From the NCBI GenBank assembly GCA_004154925.1, contig QJNS01000013.1, positions 434,001 to 498,000 of the forward strand: a stretch of DNA of 64,000 nucleotides, written 5' to 3'. A model generated the notes under the pieces. It searched no databases. It was not told where the DNA came from and saw only the letters and a list, made by a program, of their open reading frames with translations. Position 1 is the first letter of the stretch, and every line of letters begins with the position of its first letter. Source of the stretch: Monosporascus cannonballus (Eukaryota; Ascomycota; Sordariomycetes; Xylariales). Below, one piece after another: positions 11,316-23,784 of the stretch. A program made the translations under genes and the position numbers.

Positions 11316-13432
11316 ATGTCAGGTGCTTCAGCAGCTCCACCCAGAATCCCAGTGTCCCCGCGGGCGCCCGTGGCCATACCTGTAGAATCTCCCTCGGCCT
11401 GGGATCGCATCACCAATTGGGCGTCCGAGAACAAGGCCATTGTATACACTATTGCCGGTGTAGCTGTTGTTTTCACGGGGGCAGGTGTCGTATATTACCT
11501 AAACAGCGATTCGGTAAGCATCATGAGGGGTGAAACCGCCCGCCCGCCCGCGCCCCCCCCTCTCACTCTGTTGCGGCCCAAGTCGACCACATCATGGGGT
11601 TAACGCATTGTGCCACTCCCACTAACAGACACTGAAGGCTTCCGCAGAACCAAGACTTAGCAAGAAGGAGCGGAGGAAACGGAAAGAGGCCGAGCGCCAA
11701 GCAGATGCCCAGAGAGCCGCTGCCCCCTCACCAGACTCCAAGCAGAAAGCCGCAACGGTAGAGAGCATCGATGAGCTTCCCGAGATCAATGAGAACACTG
11801 TCGCCACCTTCACCGAGGAGCAGCGCAAGGAATACTCTCTCAAACTTAAGAATGCCGGGAACAAGGCCTATGGCAGCAAGGACTATAACCGTGCCATCGA
11901 CCTTTACTCCAAAGCTATCCTGTGCAAGCCCGACTCTATCTTCTACTCCAACAGGGCCGCTTGCTACAATGCCCTCGGAAGTTGGGATCAGGTCGTGGAG
12001 GATACCACCGCCGCTATCAACCTCGATCCTCTCTACGTGAAGGCCCTGAACCGAAGAGCCAATGCTTACGAACACCTCGAACAGTTCAGCGAGGCGTTGC
12101 TCGACTTTACTGCGAGCTGCATCATCGACGAGTTCAAGAACGAATCCAGTGCCGCTGCCGTCGAGAGGTTACTCAAGAAGGTTGCGGAGCAGAAGGCCGA
12201 GGACATCCTGAAGTCTAAGGATCCCAGCAAGCTACCGAGCCCGACATTCGTCTCCAACTATATCCAGAGTTTCCGTGAAAAACCTCGGCCGGAGGGCCTA
12301 GAGGATACGGACGAGATCCCAGAGGACACTGGAAAAGGACAGCTGCAACAGGGTCTTCAGGCGATGGACAAGAAGACGCACGAGGCGTACGAGGAGGCCG
12401 CGACGGCTTTCGAGAAGGCGCTAGAGCTCGACGGGTTGGACGAGTATGAGGCTCTGGCCTACAACCTGCGCGGTACTTTCCGATGTCTGAAAGGCTCGCA
12501 AGAGGAGGCCCTGCTCGACCTGGATAAGAGCATCGAGCTGGATCCGTCCATGACCCAAAGCTATGTCAAGCGGGCGAGCATGCATCTGGAAATGGGTAAG
12601 TTATGACGGGGCTTTAAAGCTATGAGATGGGTGGGGATGCCGAGACTAAACTTTCCACAGGCGCTCGCGACAAGGCTGCCGACGACCTGGAGAAGGCGAT
12701 TCAGCAGAACGACCAAGATCCCGACATCTACTACCACCGGGCCCAACTGCATTTTATCCACGGCGAATTCCAGGACGCCGCCAAGGACTACCAGAAGTCG
12801 ATCGACCTAGACAATAAGTTCATCTTCTCCCATATCCAGCTCGGTGTCACGCAGTACAAGATGGGTTCAATAGCATCATCCATGGCTACCTTCCGCCGAA
12901 CAATTAAGAACTTCGAGAAGGTGCCGGATGTGTACAACTACTACGGCGAGCTCCTCCTCGACCAGGGCAAGTTTGACGAGGCCATCCAGAAGTTCGACAC
13001 GGCGATGGAGATGGAGAAGCAGACGAAGCCCATGGCTATGAACGTCCTGCCCCTGATCAACAAGGCCCTGGCCCTGTTCCAGCAAAGAAACGAATTTTCC
13101 GAGGCGGAGAAGCTCTGCGACGCGGCCCTGATTAGTAAGTAATGCCGGCGATGATTCCCCTAGGGCACAATTTCTAACTGTCAATAGTTGATCCCGAGTG
13201 CGACATCGCCGTGGCCACGATGGCCCAGCTCTTGCTCCAGCAAGGCAAGGTCACCGACGCACTCAAGTATTTCGAGCGAGCGGCCGAGCTGGCCAGGACC
13301 CCCGGAGAGATCGTCAACGCCCTTTCCTATGCCGAAGCTACCCGGACGCAACTGCAGGTGCAGGAAAAGTACCCGCAGCTGGCGGCCAAACTGCAGGGCA
13401 TGGGCGCCGGCGCGTTCCCCGGCGGCCGCTAA
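11316..13432 (+). CDS. TOM70: Mitochondrial import receptor TOM70
   Basis: Four exons (11316-11513, 11629-12595, 12661-13134, 13188-13432) join in frame to 627 aa, the usual size of Tom70. Residues 41-62 form a single hydrophobic segment ([13 protein letters not shown]...VVYYL) after a short Pro/Ala-rich N-terminus, matching a signal-anchored outer-membrane protein facing the cytosol. A basic/acidic linker ([15 protein letters not shown]) follows, then tetratricopeptide repeats: [57 protein letters not shown], and later [51 protein letters not shown]. The clamp-type first repeats receive Hsp70/Hsp90-bound carrier precursors and pass them to the TOM pore. The C-terminus ends AFPGGR. All introns have GTAAG donors. 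Confidence 0.95.
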
Positions 13433-14769
13433 AGTACCGATTCGTGTCATTACACTTAATTCTAGGGAACGATTCTGTACGTTGGGAGGTGTCACGCGCG
13501 TGACAAAAGTTCGGTGTACGGGGGTATCGGGCGAAGGTAGGGAGGAAAGGGGGAATGGGGCTCTTATCTGGCGATAGGGACCGGAGTGACCTTTTTGCCT
13601 CCCGGTGACGGGATGCGATTGTATTGACATACTTGATCGACTTGACTGGGCCGGCCGAGACCAGGGGGAGGGGAATAGGGGTAAATTGGGGTGGGCGGCG
13701 CGTGCCTGGGCCCGGCTAGGGGCATCCCAGGTCTGCCGGCCGCCCCGCGGAACTCTGTATATATAACAAGGTAACCTCCGTAATACCTTCCCTCTCTCTA
13801 CTCGGGTACGCAATGCATGTGTATGTATGGGTATGATGTTTGTATGCATATGTATGTACATATAACTGTAAAGTAACGAATCCGGAACGGGGTAGAGCGG
13901 AAGGGGGAGGTTCTGATTTTGGGTTTCCCCACCCCATCACGTTTTCTTTTAAAATAATAACCGAGACTCGGAGCCAGCCCCGACGGCTCTCGGGTTCCGG
14001 CTACAAGCACACCTAGGACTTCGCTCGCTCGCCCGCCCGCTTATGTGTTAAAAAGAAAGGGGGATCCAGCCGATGCCGGCGGCGGCAAGAGGCGCTATAG
14101 TGTTGCCGGCTCTTTGATCGTACGCTTGCTTATATACCGGGAAGGTCGCGCTCTGCTAAACTAGGTACTTGAGTATCTTGGATAGACAGCCCACCGCCGC
14201 TTTAATTAATAGCAAGCACGTTACGGCGGGAAGGGCGGCCATTAGCCATGATAAACTACGTCGGACGACAGAAAGATGCGTCCCAATGCTGCCCGGTTAT
14301 ATGTTCCGAAAATTCTCTTGTTAAAGAGTCGAATACTCATAAACGTTTTCGTCCATCTTCAGTAACCTCATCTCATCCATAGCTAGTCTTTATTATCCGT
14401 TTTAAATCTTTTGGCTGCTAGATGGCGGATACGGTTCAGCTACCCAGGGATGTGGGACGGCCAACATACGTCTATCCATCTTTGTAGAATCTATTTCAGA
14501 TCCGTGAACGAGGACTCTCGTCCGCCCATGATGTCCATCCTCCCCAACCATCCATCCACTATCCAGTACCGGATCATCAAGCCTCTCTCCCTTTCGCTTC
14601 CAATTCGATCCATCGGTCCAGCGAGGGAGCATACATGCGGGACGGATAAGCACGTATGACAACGATCGATCCCCGCAGAAAAGAAGCCCCGAACCGTCTG
14701 CCATACGCCTCATCGTCATTATCATCATCATAATCCTCATGAAAGTCCTCATCCTCAACGCCATCGTAG
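13433..14769. other. Intergenic, convergent
   Basis: The stretch lies downstream of TOM70 and of the acidic hypothetical gene. An acidic reading frame at 14577-14825 (-) may be the displaced tail of that gene (see findings). There are G/C-skewed runs but no recognised gene. Confidence 0.45.
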
Positions 14770-15204
14770 TCATCGCCCGGCAGGTTGTCTATCGAAAAGG
14801 CGATACTCTCCGTCTCGGAAGCCAATAAGGACGGGGTCGGGGACGCTATAGTCTGTCCCCACGCGCAGGGACGTGACGCTCCAGGAGGACGCGCCGGGGC
14901 GCCACCGCACGCGGAGCGCGTGGTGGTCGTCGACGAAGGCGAGCGCGCCGGTATCCCCGACCTGCGTGAGGCTGACGCTTAGGGGGCGGCCGGACTCGCG
15001 GACGACCGCCCAAACGTGACCCCCCTCCAGCGGCGCCAGCGACAGCGACGGGTAGTGGTACGTGATAAGCACGCCGGGGAGGAGGCGCCTCGGCTCCGGG
15101 GGCTGCTCGTACGGGTCCTCGGGGTCGACCATGGCGTCGTCGTCGTCGTCGTCGTCTTCGCGGTCGAAGTCGTCCTTGTAGTACAAGTTCCAGTGCTGGT
15201 CCAT
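14770..15204 (-). CDS. Hypothetical acidic protein
   Basis: A 144-codon frame from the ATG at 15204 to TGA at 14770 has strong G/C-ending codon use, which supports real coding sequence. It begins MDQHWNLYYKDDFDRE, runs into seven consecutive Asp, then PEDPYEQPPEPRRLLPG and a compact hydrophobic part (ITYHYPSLSLAPLEGGHVWA, ALAFVDDHHALRVRWRPG, SSWSVTSLRVGTDYSVPDP). I do not recognise the family. The start lies 69 bp after the stop of the AhpC/TSA-like gene on the same strand, very close for two separate fungal genes, so it might share that transcript or be an exon of a larger gene. The frame is open upstream to directly after that stop. A second acidic frame overlaps its end and may be the true tail. 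Confidence 0.45.
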   Translation of the reverse strand: MDQHWNLYYKDDFDREDDDDDDDAMVDPEDPYEQPPEPRRLLPGVLITYHYPSLSLAPLEGGHVWAVVRESGRPLSVSLTQVGDTGALAFVDDHHALRVRWRPGASSWSVTSLRVGTDYSVPDPVLIGFRDGEYRLFDRQPAGR

Positions 15205-15273
15205 GAAAGGGTAGAAGTCGACGTGGCGGGGACGTGGACGCAGGCGCCTGCACTCGAAGGACAGACCAGTCAC

Positions 15274-16258
15274 CTAGATGCTGGTCTGCTTATCGCTGCC
15301 GCCACCGCCGTTGGCGGCTGCCGTCGCCGTGGGCGCGTGGGGTCTAGGGGCTGCCGTAGTCGTAGTCACAGGGGGGGTAGGGGCTTCCGTCCCAGTGGTC
15401 GCGGGGGGATTAGGGACTGCCGCTGCCGTGGCCACAGGAGGGCTAGGGATAGCCATGTTCAGTGACTCGCGGCTCCGAACGCTAGCGCTGCGGGGGCTGG
15501 CCGCCATCGACGCCCGGACGCTCGTCCTATTGCTGCCGGAGAGAGAGCGCGAGGCGTCGAGGCTCATCCTGCTCATCTGGCTCGCCATGCTGACGCCCGT
15601 GCCCTTCCTGGACCTCAGGGCCTTGCCCCAGCGCTCGTCGTCCTTGATCGGCGTGGCGCCGTCGCCCTCGAGGCCCAGCACCTCCATGAGCTCGGGGATC
15701 TCCGCGTGGTCCCGCGTGGTGCGCATGCGGTGGCACCAGGTCACGCGCTTCTCCTCGACCTTCTCGCTGGCGCTCGTATTGGAGGCGTCGTCCTCGTCGA
15801 GCGGCCCGGCGTCGTCGGTGGGGCTCGAGATCGGGGGCTCGAGCGACATGGAGACGGGCTCGAAGAGGAACTCGCCGCCGACCTGGCGCTGGTCGCCCAT
15901 CTTGGTCACCAGGCCCGTCTTCACCTGCTTGAGCCCCTGCACCACGCTGGAGACGACGCTGGACACCATCGACTTGTTCATGTACGCGGGCTTGGGCCCC
16001 AAGCTGAGGGTGCGCACCATTCCCAGCTTGTTATACAGTCGGCGGGTCGGGTCCGCGTAGATGGGGAACGGACAGCCCGTCTCCTTGTGGTACGAGTCGA
16101 TGAGCTTTGGCGAGCCACAGCCGATGACGGCGATAAAGGTGCTGACGGGCAGCTGAAGGAGGGCTTCGGGAGTGATGGAGGCGGAGAGAGTGCGCAGGTA
16201 TTCCTGGCAGTTCTGTGGTGGGAGTTAGCAACACGTTTAGTGATTCGTGTATATATAA

Positions 16259-16307
<49 letters not shown>

Positions 16308-16958
16308 TAGCGAATTGATGGCACTGAAAACCGGAGGGGAAGAATGAAGAGGGGAGAAAATCAAAGAAAGACCGAAGTGACCTACGCCGCAGAAGAAGTG
16401 GCGGATGAAAATAATCAAGACGCGCCGAGCGACATTGCGACCAGCATAGAGGCTCTTGAAGGGATGTGACCTGCCATAGGCGTCGAGGACGGTGTAAGAT
16501 TCTATCTTGCGCAGGGTCTCGAGCGAAGGCAGGTCGTTGTTGGTCTGAACCTCGCCCTGGAAGTCCAGGGCGATAATGGGTTCTTCACCGACGCCGACCG
16601 GGGCGGCAGGAGGGAGTGAGTCGGCGGCGGCAGGAGGGAGTGAGTCGGCGGCGGCAGCGACGGTGATAGTGGGCTTCTCTGCCGAGCCGGTAGACTTCCT
16701 TGGTGCTGCTGCCGCTGCCGCCGCTGCCACCGCCGCCGTCGTAGACTCACCGGTGGTGGTGGGGCCGTGTGCGGGCGCGGGTGCGGGTGCGGGTGCGGCG
16801 GCGGTGTGGGTGGCCTGATGGTGATGGACTGGTTTTCGCTTGATGGGTGCGGGTGCGGCGGCATCATTGGCATTCTTTTCGCCGACAGAAGGGGCCTGGG
16901 GATTCTTCGTCTTCGGCGGCGTACTTCTCGGAGACGGGGTGTCCCTTGAAGGAGCCAT
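15274..16958 (-). CDS. AhpC/TSA-like (AAED1/PRXL2-type) thioredoxin-fold protein
   Basis: Exons 16958-16386 and 16212-15274 (173-bp intron) give 503 aa. The thioredoxin-like core spans the splice: KIESYTVLDAYGRSHPFKSLY, ARRVLIIFIRHFFCGNCQEY with a CxxC pair, LRTLSASITPEALLQLPVSTFIAVIGCGSPKLI, and GCPFPIYADPTRRLYNKLGM. This is the peroxiredoxin-like AhpC-TSA_2 type, presumably a thiol antioxidant, though substrates of this family are poorly known. The first 130 residues are low-complexity (Ala/Pro/His), with a duplicated SLPPAAAD unit from a 24-bp tandem repeat near 16608-16655. The C-terminal 190 residues are disordered but include GGEFLFEP and RVTWCHRMRTTRDHAEIPELMEVLGL, a block I recall from fungal homologues. 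The intron carries a long TA microsatellite. Confidence 0.82.
16249..16310. repeat. TA microsatellite inside an intron
   Basis: About 60 bp of alternating T and A with two or three interrupting A's lie in the only intron of the AhpC/TSA-like gene. They make up about a third of that intron. Such arrays are usually length-variable between strains. Confidence 0.9.
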
Positions 16959-18552
16959 GTTGATCTCGCCGATGTGTTACGTTGCTACTCGCAGAGTCGG
17001 TGATGGGGGGAGGATCCCTAGGAGCGTGGGTGGGGGAATAAGTGGGAAGTAATATATGGACTCAGGAAGGTCGGCGATGTGACGGATAGTTAATTTTCTT
17101 ATGAATACTTTGGTAAGTCTCTCCGGGTGCACCTTCCTCTCCGGTCCAAATTCTAACGTTAAGGGTGAACAAAAGACCACAAACAGAATGCAAGAGGGTG
17201 GCTTGATTGTAATGGCTATATAAGTTGAGGTGAGGCCTAACGTGATTCACTGAAGCGAGCAGAGGGATCCTTCCTCTTGGCGCATGCCAGTGGACAGGGA
17301 TCGTTAAGGTAGGCAGGTACTAAGATACCTACTATATGCACATACCGTACCTTTGAGAATGACGGGGCTGCGGGGTTGTAGGGGGGGGGGCGGCGGGGTG
17401 GTCTTGCATGCCACTTCTGCTTTGACATGCTCGACAACCAATCGGCCCCTCCAGCATCTTCAAACATGAAGTCCAATAAGCCCCACATGAGGATGTCGTC
17501 TATCCATCCGTTGCAACATGCCCCCTCTGAACCGCCTTTTACCGCTTTTCTCGTAACTCCCCAACCTGATGATAAGCGCTCTGTTATATGATACACGTCT
17601 TTCCCTAACATATACCCGAGGGCAAAGACTATCCCTAGCAAAAATAACGCCAATTGATTTACTCACTAAACTTAGGTGCTATTTATATTACAGTCATTTT
17701 TGACCAATAGTTTACCTGGGAACAGACCACTTCTGACTGGTCACCATGGGCACTGTGGATTTGTAAAGCCGAACTAATTAACTAAGTTAGACCGCAAGGT
17801 CGAAAATATAAGGAACCCTAGACAGCGCGACGAAACTTGCTCATAATGGTCAGCGTTAGTCACCGAGCTGACACAGGAGAGATTTGCAAACGAGTGTGGA
17901 TTAGCGAGCGATATCTAATGCTACTACTATCTCTAACTGTAACGTGATTTCCCTTTCTTACGACTCGCCAGAATGCCGTCGTCCACCAAGACCGGGAGGC
18001 CTTGGTAAACCGATGGCTCTTCTGCAGTCCTGACGCCCAAAACGGGGTCGACGAAGTAGTTCGGCGGCAGACGGTGGTACGGATCAACACCGTAGTAGCA
18101 TGTGACTTCGTTCAGACGATGGGTTCTGTCGTAGCAGCTCGAGAGCTGCGATGCGCTGGAACTTTCTCACCTGCCCCGCCGTCCCCAGTTCTTCCGCCTA
18201 ACAAATTCACGACTAATAAACATTCTCCTCTCCCCAGAGCTTACGGTGCGACCTCGGGTACCCCGGGTGATGTCCGGTGTTATGCTCGCAGCGAGGCTTG
18301 AAGCCGAATCATCCCCCTTGCCGAGGCGATTGCTAGCATACGTTCCCGGGTGACCTGTCAATGGCAGCATGGTCCAAGATGTGCGGGGCCTCGGCTGACA
18401 CGAGATCGTAGGGCCGTGCTGAGGCGAAACTCAGTCGGAGTTGCCGGCGCTCAGGTTCCTAACGACGAGGATGGCCGTTGTGATCTGTGATGCCACAAAG
18501 CTGTGCTTGCAGAAGAGAATTTGGCAACACGTTGTTGTGTAGGCCAAACAGA
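16959..18552. other. Intergenic
   Basis: The stretch includes the upstream region of the AhpC/TSA-like gene (-) and the 3' flank of UPF1 (-). AGGTAGGCAGGTAC and ATACCTACTATA near 17308-17336 belong to the recurring promoter word family. A possible unassigned exon lies at 17933-18155. Nothing else is recognised. Confidence 0.45.
17933..18155 (-). CDS. Possible terminal exon of an unidentified gene
   Basis: After a good acceptor (GTTCCAG at 18162-18156) the minus strand stays open for 73 codons to TAG at 17933. The peptide has normal globular composition: CYDRTHRLNEVTCYYGVDP, YHRLPPNYFVDPVLGVR, YQGLPVLVDDGILASRKKG. No start codon lies in this frame, and a TGA lies just upstream of the acceptor, so it can only be an internal or last exon, or a gene fragment. 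I could not find a phase-compatible upstream exon with confidence. A chance frame remains possible. Confidence 0.25.
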
Positions 18553-21500
18553 TCAATCAAATCCATTACCGATCTGACTAGCAAAGGCAGTGCTGATGCT
18601 CTTTTCGTCATCGTCATATCGACGTCCATAGCCATTGGCATATCCCGGCCGAGCCGAATTTTCAACAAATTGCTTCAGGCGATCGCTTTGCGTATATGAC
18701 GTAGGCCGGCCGCGGAGGGCATCCTGCAGTCCGGCACCGAGGCTTACACCGCCCTGCCCGACACCCTTGCCTCCTATCACGCTAGCCGTGCCATCAGTGA
18801 ACTCGGATGTGGCGACACTCTCGCCCGCGATACTCTCGGTGCCGCGAGCTTGCCTTTTGCCACCTACTCGACTTCCCGGGGCCGGGTTAAAACCCGGAAG
18901 GCCCGGCCATTGCTCGGGGTTGAAACTGGAGAACATCTGCGGGAAAGCGGTATTGCCTAAGCCAGCGCCACCGAGCGTGGAACTATGGAGGCTCGATACG
19001 TCGTCGGGAATGTAGGACATCATCGAGCCCGAATCGAAATCTTGGTTGGAGGAATGGCCATTGTATGCGGTCGAGCGCCCATTGGGATAGCCGCTGGAGA
19101 CGTAGGATGTCTGCTGAGGTCGCTGACGGAAGGTATTCTTGGGCTTGCTGAACTGGAGGAGCGATGTTTGGAGATTGTTCAGCGGACCTTCCACTAGGCA
19201 CTTGCGCTCCTTGAAGTGGACAAGGAGATGATGCCAAAGCTCATGCTTAGACAAGATCTTCGGGTTTCCGATAATAACGAGCCCGTATTTAGCACGAGTG
19301 AGACCAACGTTCAGTCTTCGAGGGTCGGAGAGGAAACCGATGCCCTGGTTGTCGTTGGATCGAACGCAAGACAAGACGATGAAGTCTTTCTCGCGACCCT
19401 GGAAGGCATCTACTGACGCGACCTCAACCTCCTTGTAGGCCTCCTTCTTGAAGGTCCCCGCATTCTGCATCGTATTGACAATGTAGCTCCGCTGTCCTTC
19501 ATACGGAGTGATGACTCCGATGTCGCCAGGACGAACGCCAGCCTTGAAGAATCGGGTAACGACCTTCTCGACATTAGATGCCTCCGTGCGGTTGAGGTAA
19601 GAAGTTCCGGATGCCGATATTTCCTCGTTCCCGAGGTTAGACCAGAACATCATGGGCATATCAGCAACAGGCCAGGGGAAGTCGACATCTTTTCGGAGTC
19701 TGTTCGGTGCCGATACGCCGTTCTGAAGGGATCCCTCGTAGAACATGTTCGAGGGGAACTCAGAAAGGCAAGGGTGCATTCGGTACTGGATATTGAGGCG
19801 GATAGGGGTAAAGTTCAATCTCACCAGACGCTCGAATAACGACTGGTTTAGGCCAGCCTTGGCTGCTTTCTTGTTCATGATAACCGGACCCAGCTGTTTG
19901 TGATCTCCAACGAGGACGACTTGCTTGCATCCTAGAACGAGAGGAATCATGCATTCTGGCTCTGCAGATTGAGTCGACTCGTCGATAAGAACGTTGCGGA
20001 ACTTCATTTTAGCGAGACGCGGGTCCCCAGCACCGACACAAGTACAGCAGACAACATCCGCATTGCTGAGGATTTCTCGTTCAGCAGCCCTAGTCAGTTG
20101 CTTGAACTTCTTTTCATCCTGGCTGGAAAGTTCGCCAAGCTCGCTCTTCAGCTGTGATAACTTCATCAGTTCCGGATTGGTGTCCAGCATACGGACCTGC
20201 TCGTGTAGAGCAAGAAAGCTGACGGAGGACTCGACATCTTCCCGAGACTTGGCAGTAAGCCGCACTACCTTGAGGCCAGTAAGATTGATCCGTTCACACA
20301 ACTGATCCACAGCCACGTTAGACGGCGCACACACAAGGACCTGGCCGTTGTTCATCTTGGCCAAGTGGTAGATGATGGTCGCAGAAGTGACCGTCTTTCC
20401 TGTTCCGGGCGGACCTTGAATTAAGCTGAGAGGGGTGGATAAGACGTTCTTGATGGCGCTGATCTGACTGCTGTTCAGCTCTGGAAGACCTGGCACACTA
20501 AACTTCTTAGGTAGGTTGGTCTTCATGGGAGCGACGGCAACTTCATGGCCAAGAAGCTTATGGAATATGTATCCAGAGACGCTCATCTCGTCTACGGCGA
20601 AGGTTTTCATGGCAGCTTGCATTCGATCGTACGAGGTAGCTTTCCACACGTAGTCCGCAGAGAAGTTGTGCGTGCATTCCGTAGGTACAGACTTGTCGTT
20701 TCCGGTTTTCCGCAGTTCCAGGGTGACTTCGTCGGATTGGTTGTTGGGAATCTTGACAACATATCCCACTCCTTCCCAGGGTGGGCGTAGCTCGCCCTTG
20801 TATTTGAGCCGCATTTCGTCTCCAACGGCAAGCTTGACATCACCGGACTCCAACTTTGGGAACGTGAAGCTAGCTAGATGCTTGTTATTCAGACCCATAT
20901 CCCATCGGACGACCAGTCCCTCCTCAGATTGCGCCTCCTTGAGCTTTTTATCATAGTCCGATTCCATCTTGACGAGGGGCCCAAAGATGTTCTGGTACTG
21001 GAATGGGTCTTCGTACTTGAGCAACACCGGGTGGGGATCGTCGTCGATGCTAGCAGCCTTTTCGAGGTCGGCCACGGTGGCGTTAGCGTTGTCTTTCCAC
21101 ATCTCTTCTAACTTTGCGATCATCGGAGGGGTCAGGTGCCGTGCGCGAAGTTGTTCGTTATCGCTGGGCGGGGAAACCAGCCAAGGCAGAAAGGCACGAT
21201 CCTCAATTAGTGGTTGCCATCGGGAGATATCCCAGCTCATGTCCTTGGAAGACGGGGTGGCGGCGCAAGGCTGGCGGCAGAGCAGTACGACGACGGTATC
21301 GGACTTGGCGGGGATGAAGCCGAGAAGAAAGACATTCTTGGTACCGCAGTTATAGCATTCGAGGGTGGTATCGCCAAGAGTAGACTGAGGATGGAGCTGG
21401 ACCTCCTTGTGACGTGCTCGAACAAGATGGTTGACGATGTGAGACGAGCTCGCGTTTCCTCGGGCGCTACAAAACCACTTGCTACAGGTAAGACACTTGA

Positions 21501-21916
21501 CGACGGAGCCCGGAGCGTGGATGCCGCAGTACCTGTCCGACATATTTAGCAAGTCCGTACCCTTATACAGCAAGCAGACTCGAGCGTCTCGGAGGGGAAA
21601 TAGGCAATGCAACATACGCGCAGGCATGGGGGGGGAGCTTCTTTTCCTCCTCAGGAGCCTTGATGCTCAGGGCCTTCATGGCGCCGACAGGAACGCTGGC
21701 CATGGACTCGGTGTCGTCATCGTCGAAAACCTCAGTCTCGTTGTCCTCATCGTCGTTTCGGCGTCTCGCATTGCCTAGTCCTCCACGCCCAGCGTACTTT
21801 GGATAGAGCAGGCTCTCATCAGGGTCGAGAGTGGATAGATCATCGTCACCAGCGTTGATAGCGGCGGCGGAGTCGGAAACGAGATGGTTGCCCAGATGGG
21901 TAAATGCGCCCTCCAT
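18553..21916 (-). CDS. UPF1: ATP-dependent RNA helicase UPF1 (nonsense-mediated decay)
   Basis: Exon 1 (21916-21618) and exon 2 (21532-18553) join as GC|G to give ...[20 protein letters not shown]..., 1092 aa, a normal Upf1 length. The Cys/His-rich domain that binds Upf2 is present ([31 protein letters not shown]). A helicase superfamily 1 core follows: Q-type motif [13 protein letters not shown], Walker A GPPGTGKT at about 473-480, [16 protein letters not shown] at about 617 (Walker B), [42 protein letters not shown] and [15 protein letters not shown]. The N-terminal 80 residues are acidic and the C-terminal tail is Ser/Gly/Gln-rich. It unwinds and remodels mRNPs at premature stop codons. 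An 85-bp intron (GTATGT...GGACAG) interrupts the start of the Cys/His domain. Confidence 0.97.
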
Positions 21917-23784
21917 CGTGGGCGCTAGTCGCGCAGCGGAGGGAGATTCAATGAGAGTTTATGGCAAGAGTCTGCTCTCCACCTAGAAGGTAGCAACAGA
22001 AATTAGCAGGGCTTACGCAGGGCGCGTGGTTTGCAAAGGAGTGGCAATGCTCGTCAAACGCCGGATGCGTAGAGTAGGGGCCCACATAGGTCTACACTTA
22101 CCTCGCGCAGCCTCAAATTGTGTATCTTAAGTATTGTCAAGATAGAATATAATCAGAGCCTTTATTGGCGCAAAGGATGTCAGTGTATCGTAGTTGCTGG
22201 AAGAAAGACGATTTATCACATCATTAATGTTTTCCCAGCGTAACAAGTGAACAAATCACTCGAATGGTTGAACGGTTGAATCCTCTGAAGCGAGGAGGAG
22301 TAAAACGAGGAATGGAGGAGGGAATGGTTTGTGGTGGTTTTCGTGTTCCGATCTGGATTCAGAATTAACGTTAGGATAGGAAGCGGAATTTTGGGGTTTC
22401 TGAAATGCGATGAGTCCACCCTGACGAACGTTCAATTTTCCTTTCCCTACGACTTACTATGTAAGGCTAAGAAGGTGTGGCGGGGTGGGACTTGGTTGGT
22501 CTGATTGGTTAAATGGACCAGAAGACGCATAGTTTCATACCTATTTTCGCACATATTCAGCACATACGTACCGTGATGTAGTGTGGTCACTACTGGAACT
22601 GATTGAAAGAAAAGAGAACCCTCAGTGGTGTATTCGTAGAGTCACGCTTATGACCGCTGTCGGTCTGGGCTGGGGAATTAGATAATCGCTTACTATGCCC
22701 ATCTCTTTTATATTCAATTCCCTCCCCCCCCCCCCGCATGTCAGGATCACCATTTGTACTGTTGTAGAGCTTAGAAATATTGCGCAAGCCTCTACTCGAA
22801 ACCTTATCTGAAATTCTATCTGCAGGTACCTGCCCTTCGAGGCTCTGTGTTCGATTGGCATAACTAGGTATTAGGTATCTCCGGTTCTTCACTCGGTGCT
22901 GGAGGAAGTGTTCGGCGGCGTGGGTAGGCATCTCTGTAGACTCTATAGGAATACCACTTGGTTGCGGCCATACCAAATATGGCCTTTGGCAACCATCGCG
23001 CTCTTACCGAATCCCTCCTGAGGAAGTCTTGATACAAGGTGACCCGTAAATCGGCAACATGTAATTGCTAAGGCCGCTCCTAGCATCGCCAGCTAGTAAC
23101 ATCTGGATGCACCAAAGCCCCCCATGTGTTCTCTCCTTTACACCGAGAAGGGCCTCTGGTTTGTTTAATTGTAACTGAGAGGCTAAGGGTTTGCAAATGG
23201 TGATAAGGGCTTGGATGCGATACGGCGTAAACGGATGCGCGAGGCAAACGATGAAGACCAGTCCCTGATGCTAAACCCGCTCGAACAATCCTAAGGAATA
23301 TGGCATTCCGGGTCATGATCTGAATGCTTTGAATGTCATATCACGGCCAACCGATAGTACATTGGGCCCCTTCCCCTTGTGTACCTATTTTACATCGCGC
23401 TCTAAATGTCCCTGGCGTATATACTTCATTATATAATAATAACTTCTTGAACGGTCTTCTTGGCCCTTCAGCGATCACATACATGTAGTACTCCGTAATG
23501 ACATCCGTATCTGGGGTTCTCTGGGATGACGCTAGCCAGGGACCCTTGCATGAGCCGTGGATGGATGATAGAATTGTGGGGGCCGCGTCAAGCATACCGG
23601 GGATTTCAAGTGCGTTATCGTTATCTTATCAGTATTTTTTTTCATTGGTTCAGAACCTTAACCTCCGAGCTGGAGAAACGACGTCTCTAAACGCGAACAC
23701 ACTACATACGCGCATTCGTAACCACAAACGCTTATAGCCGCAACTATTGCTATTTTTGTCCGAGCTATTGATCCCTATTCAACG
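21917..23784. other. Divergent intergenic between UPF1 and IMP4
   Basis: This is an upstream region for both genes. It contains a C homopolymer (about 22724-22735) and an ACTAGGTATTAGGTAT patch near 22863. No reading frame here has recognisable content. Confidence 0.5.

Noticed and set aside
17237..17653. 138-codon minus frame with a hydrophobic start
   Set aside because: The frame opens at TTG, the first internal ATG comes later, and there is no homology I recognise nor a splice context.
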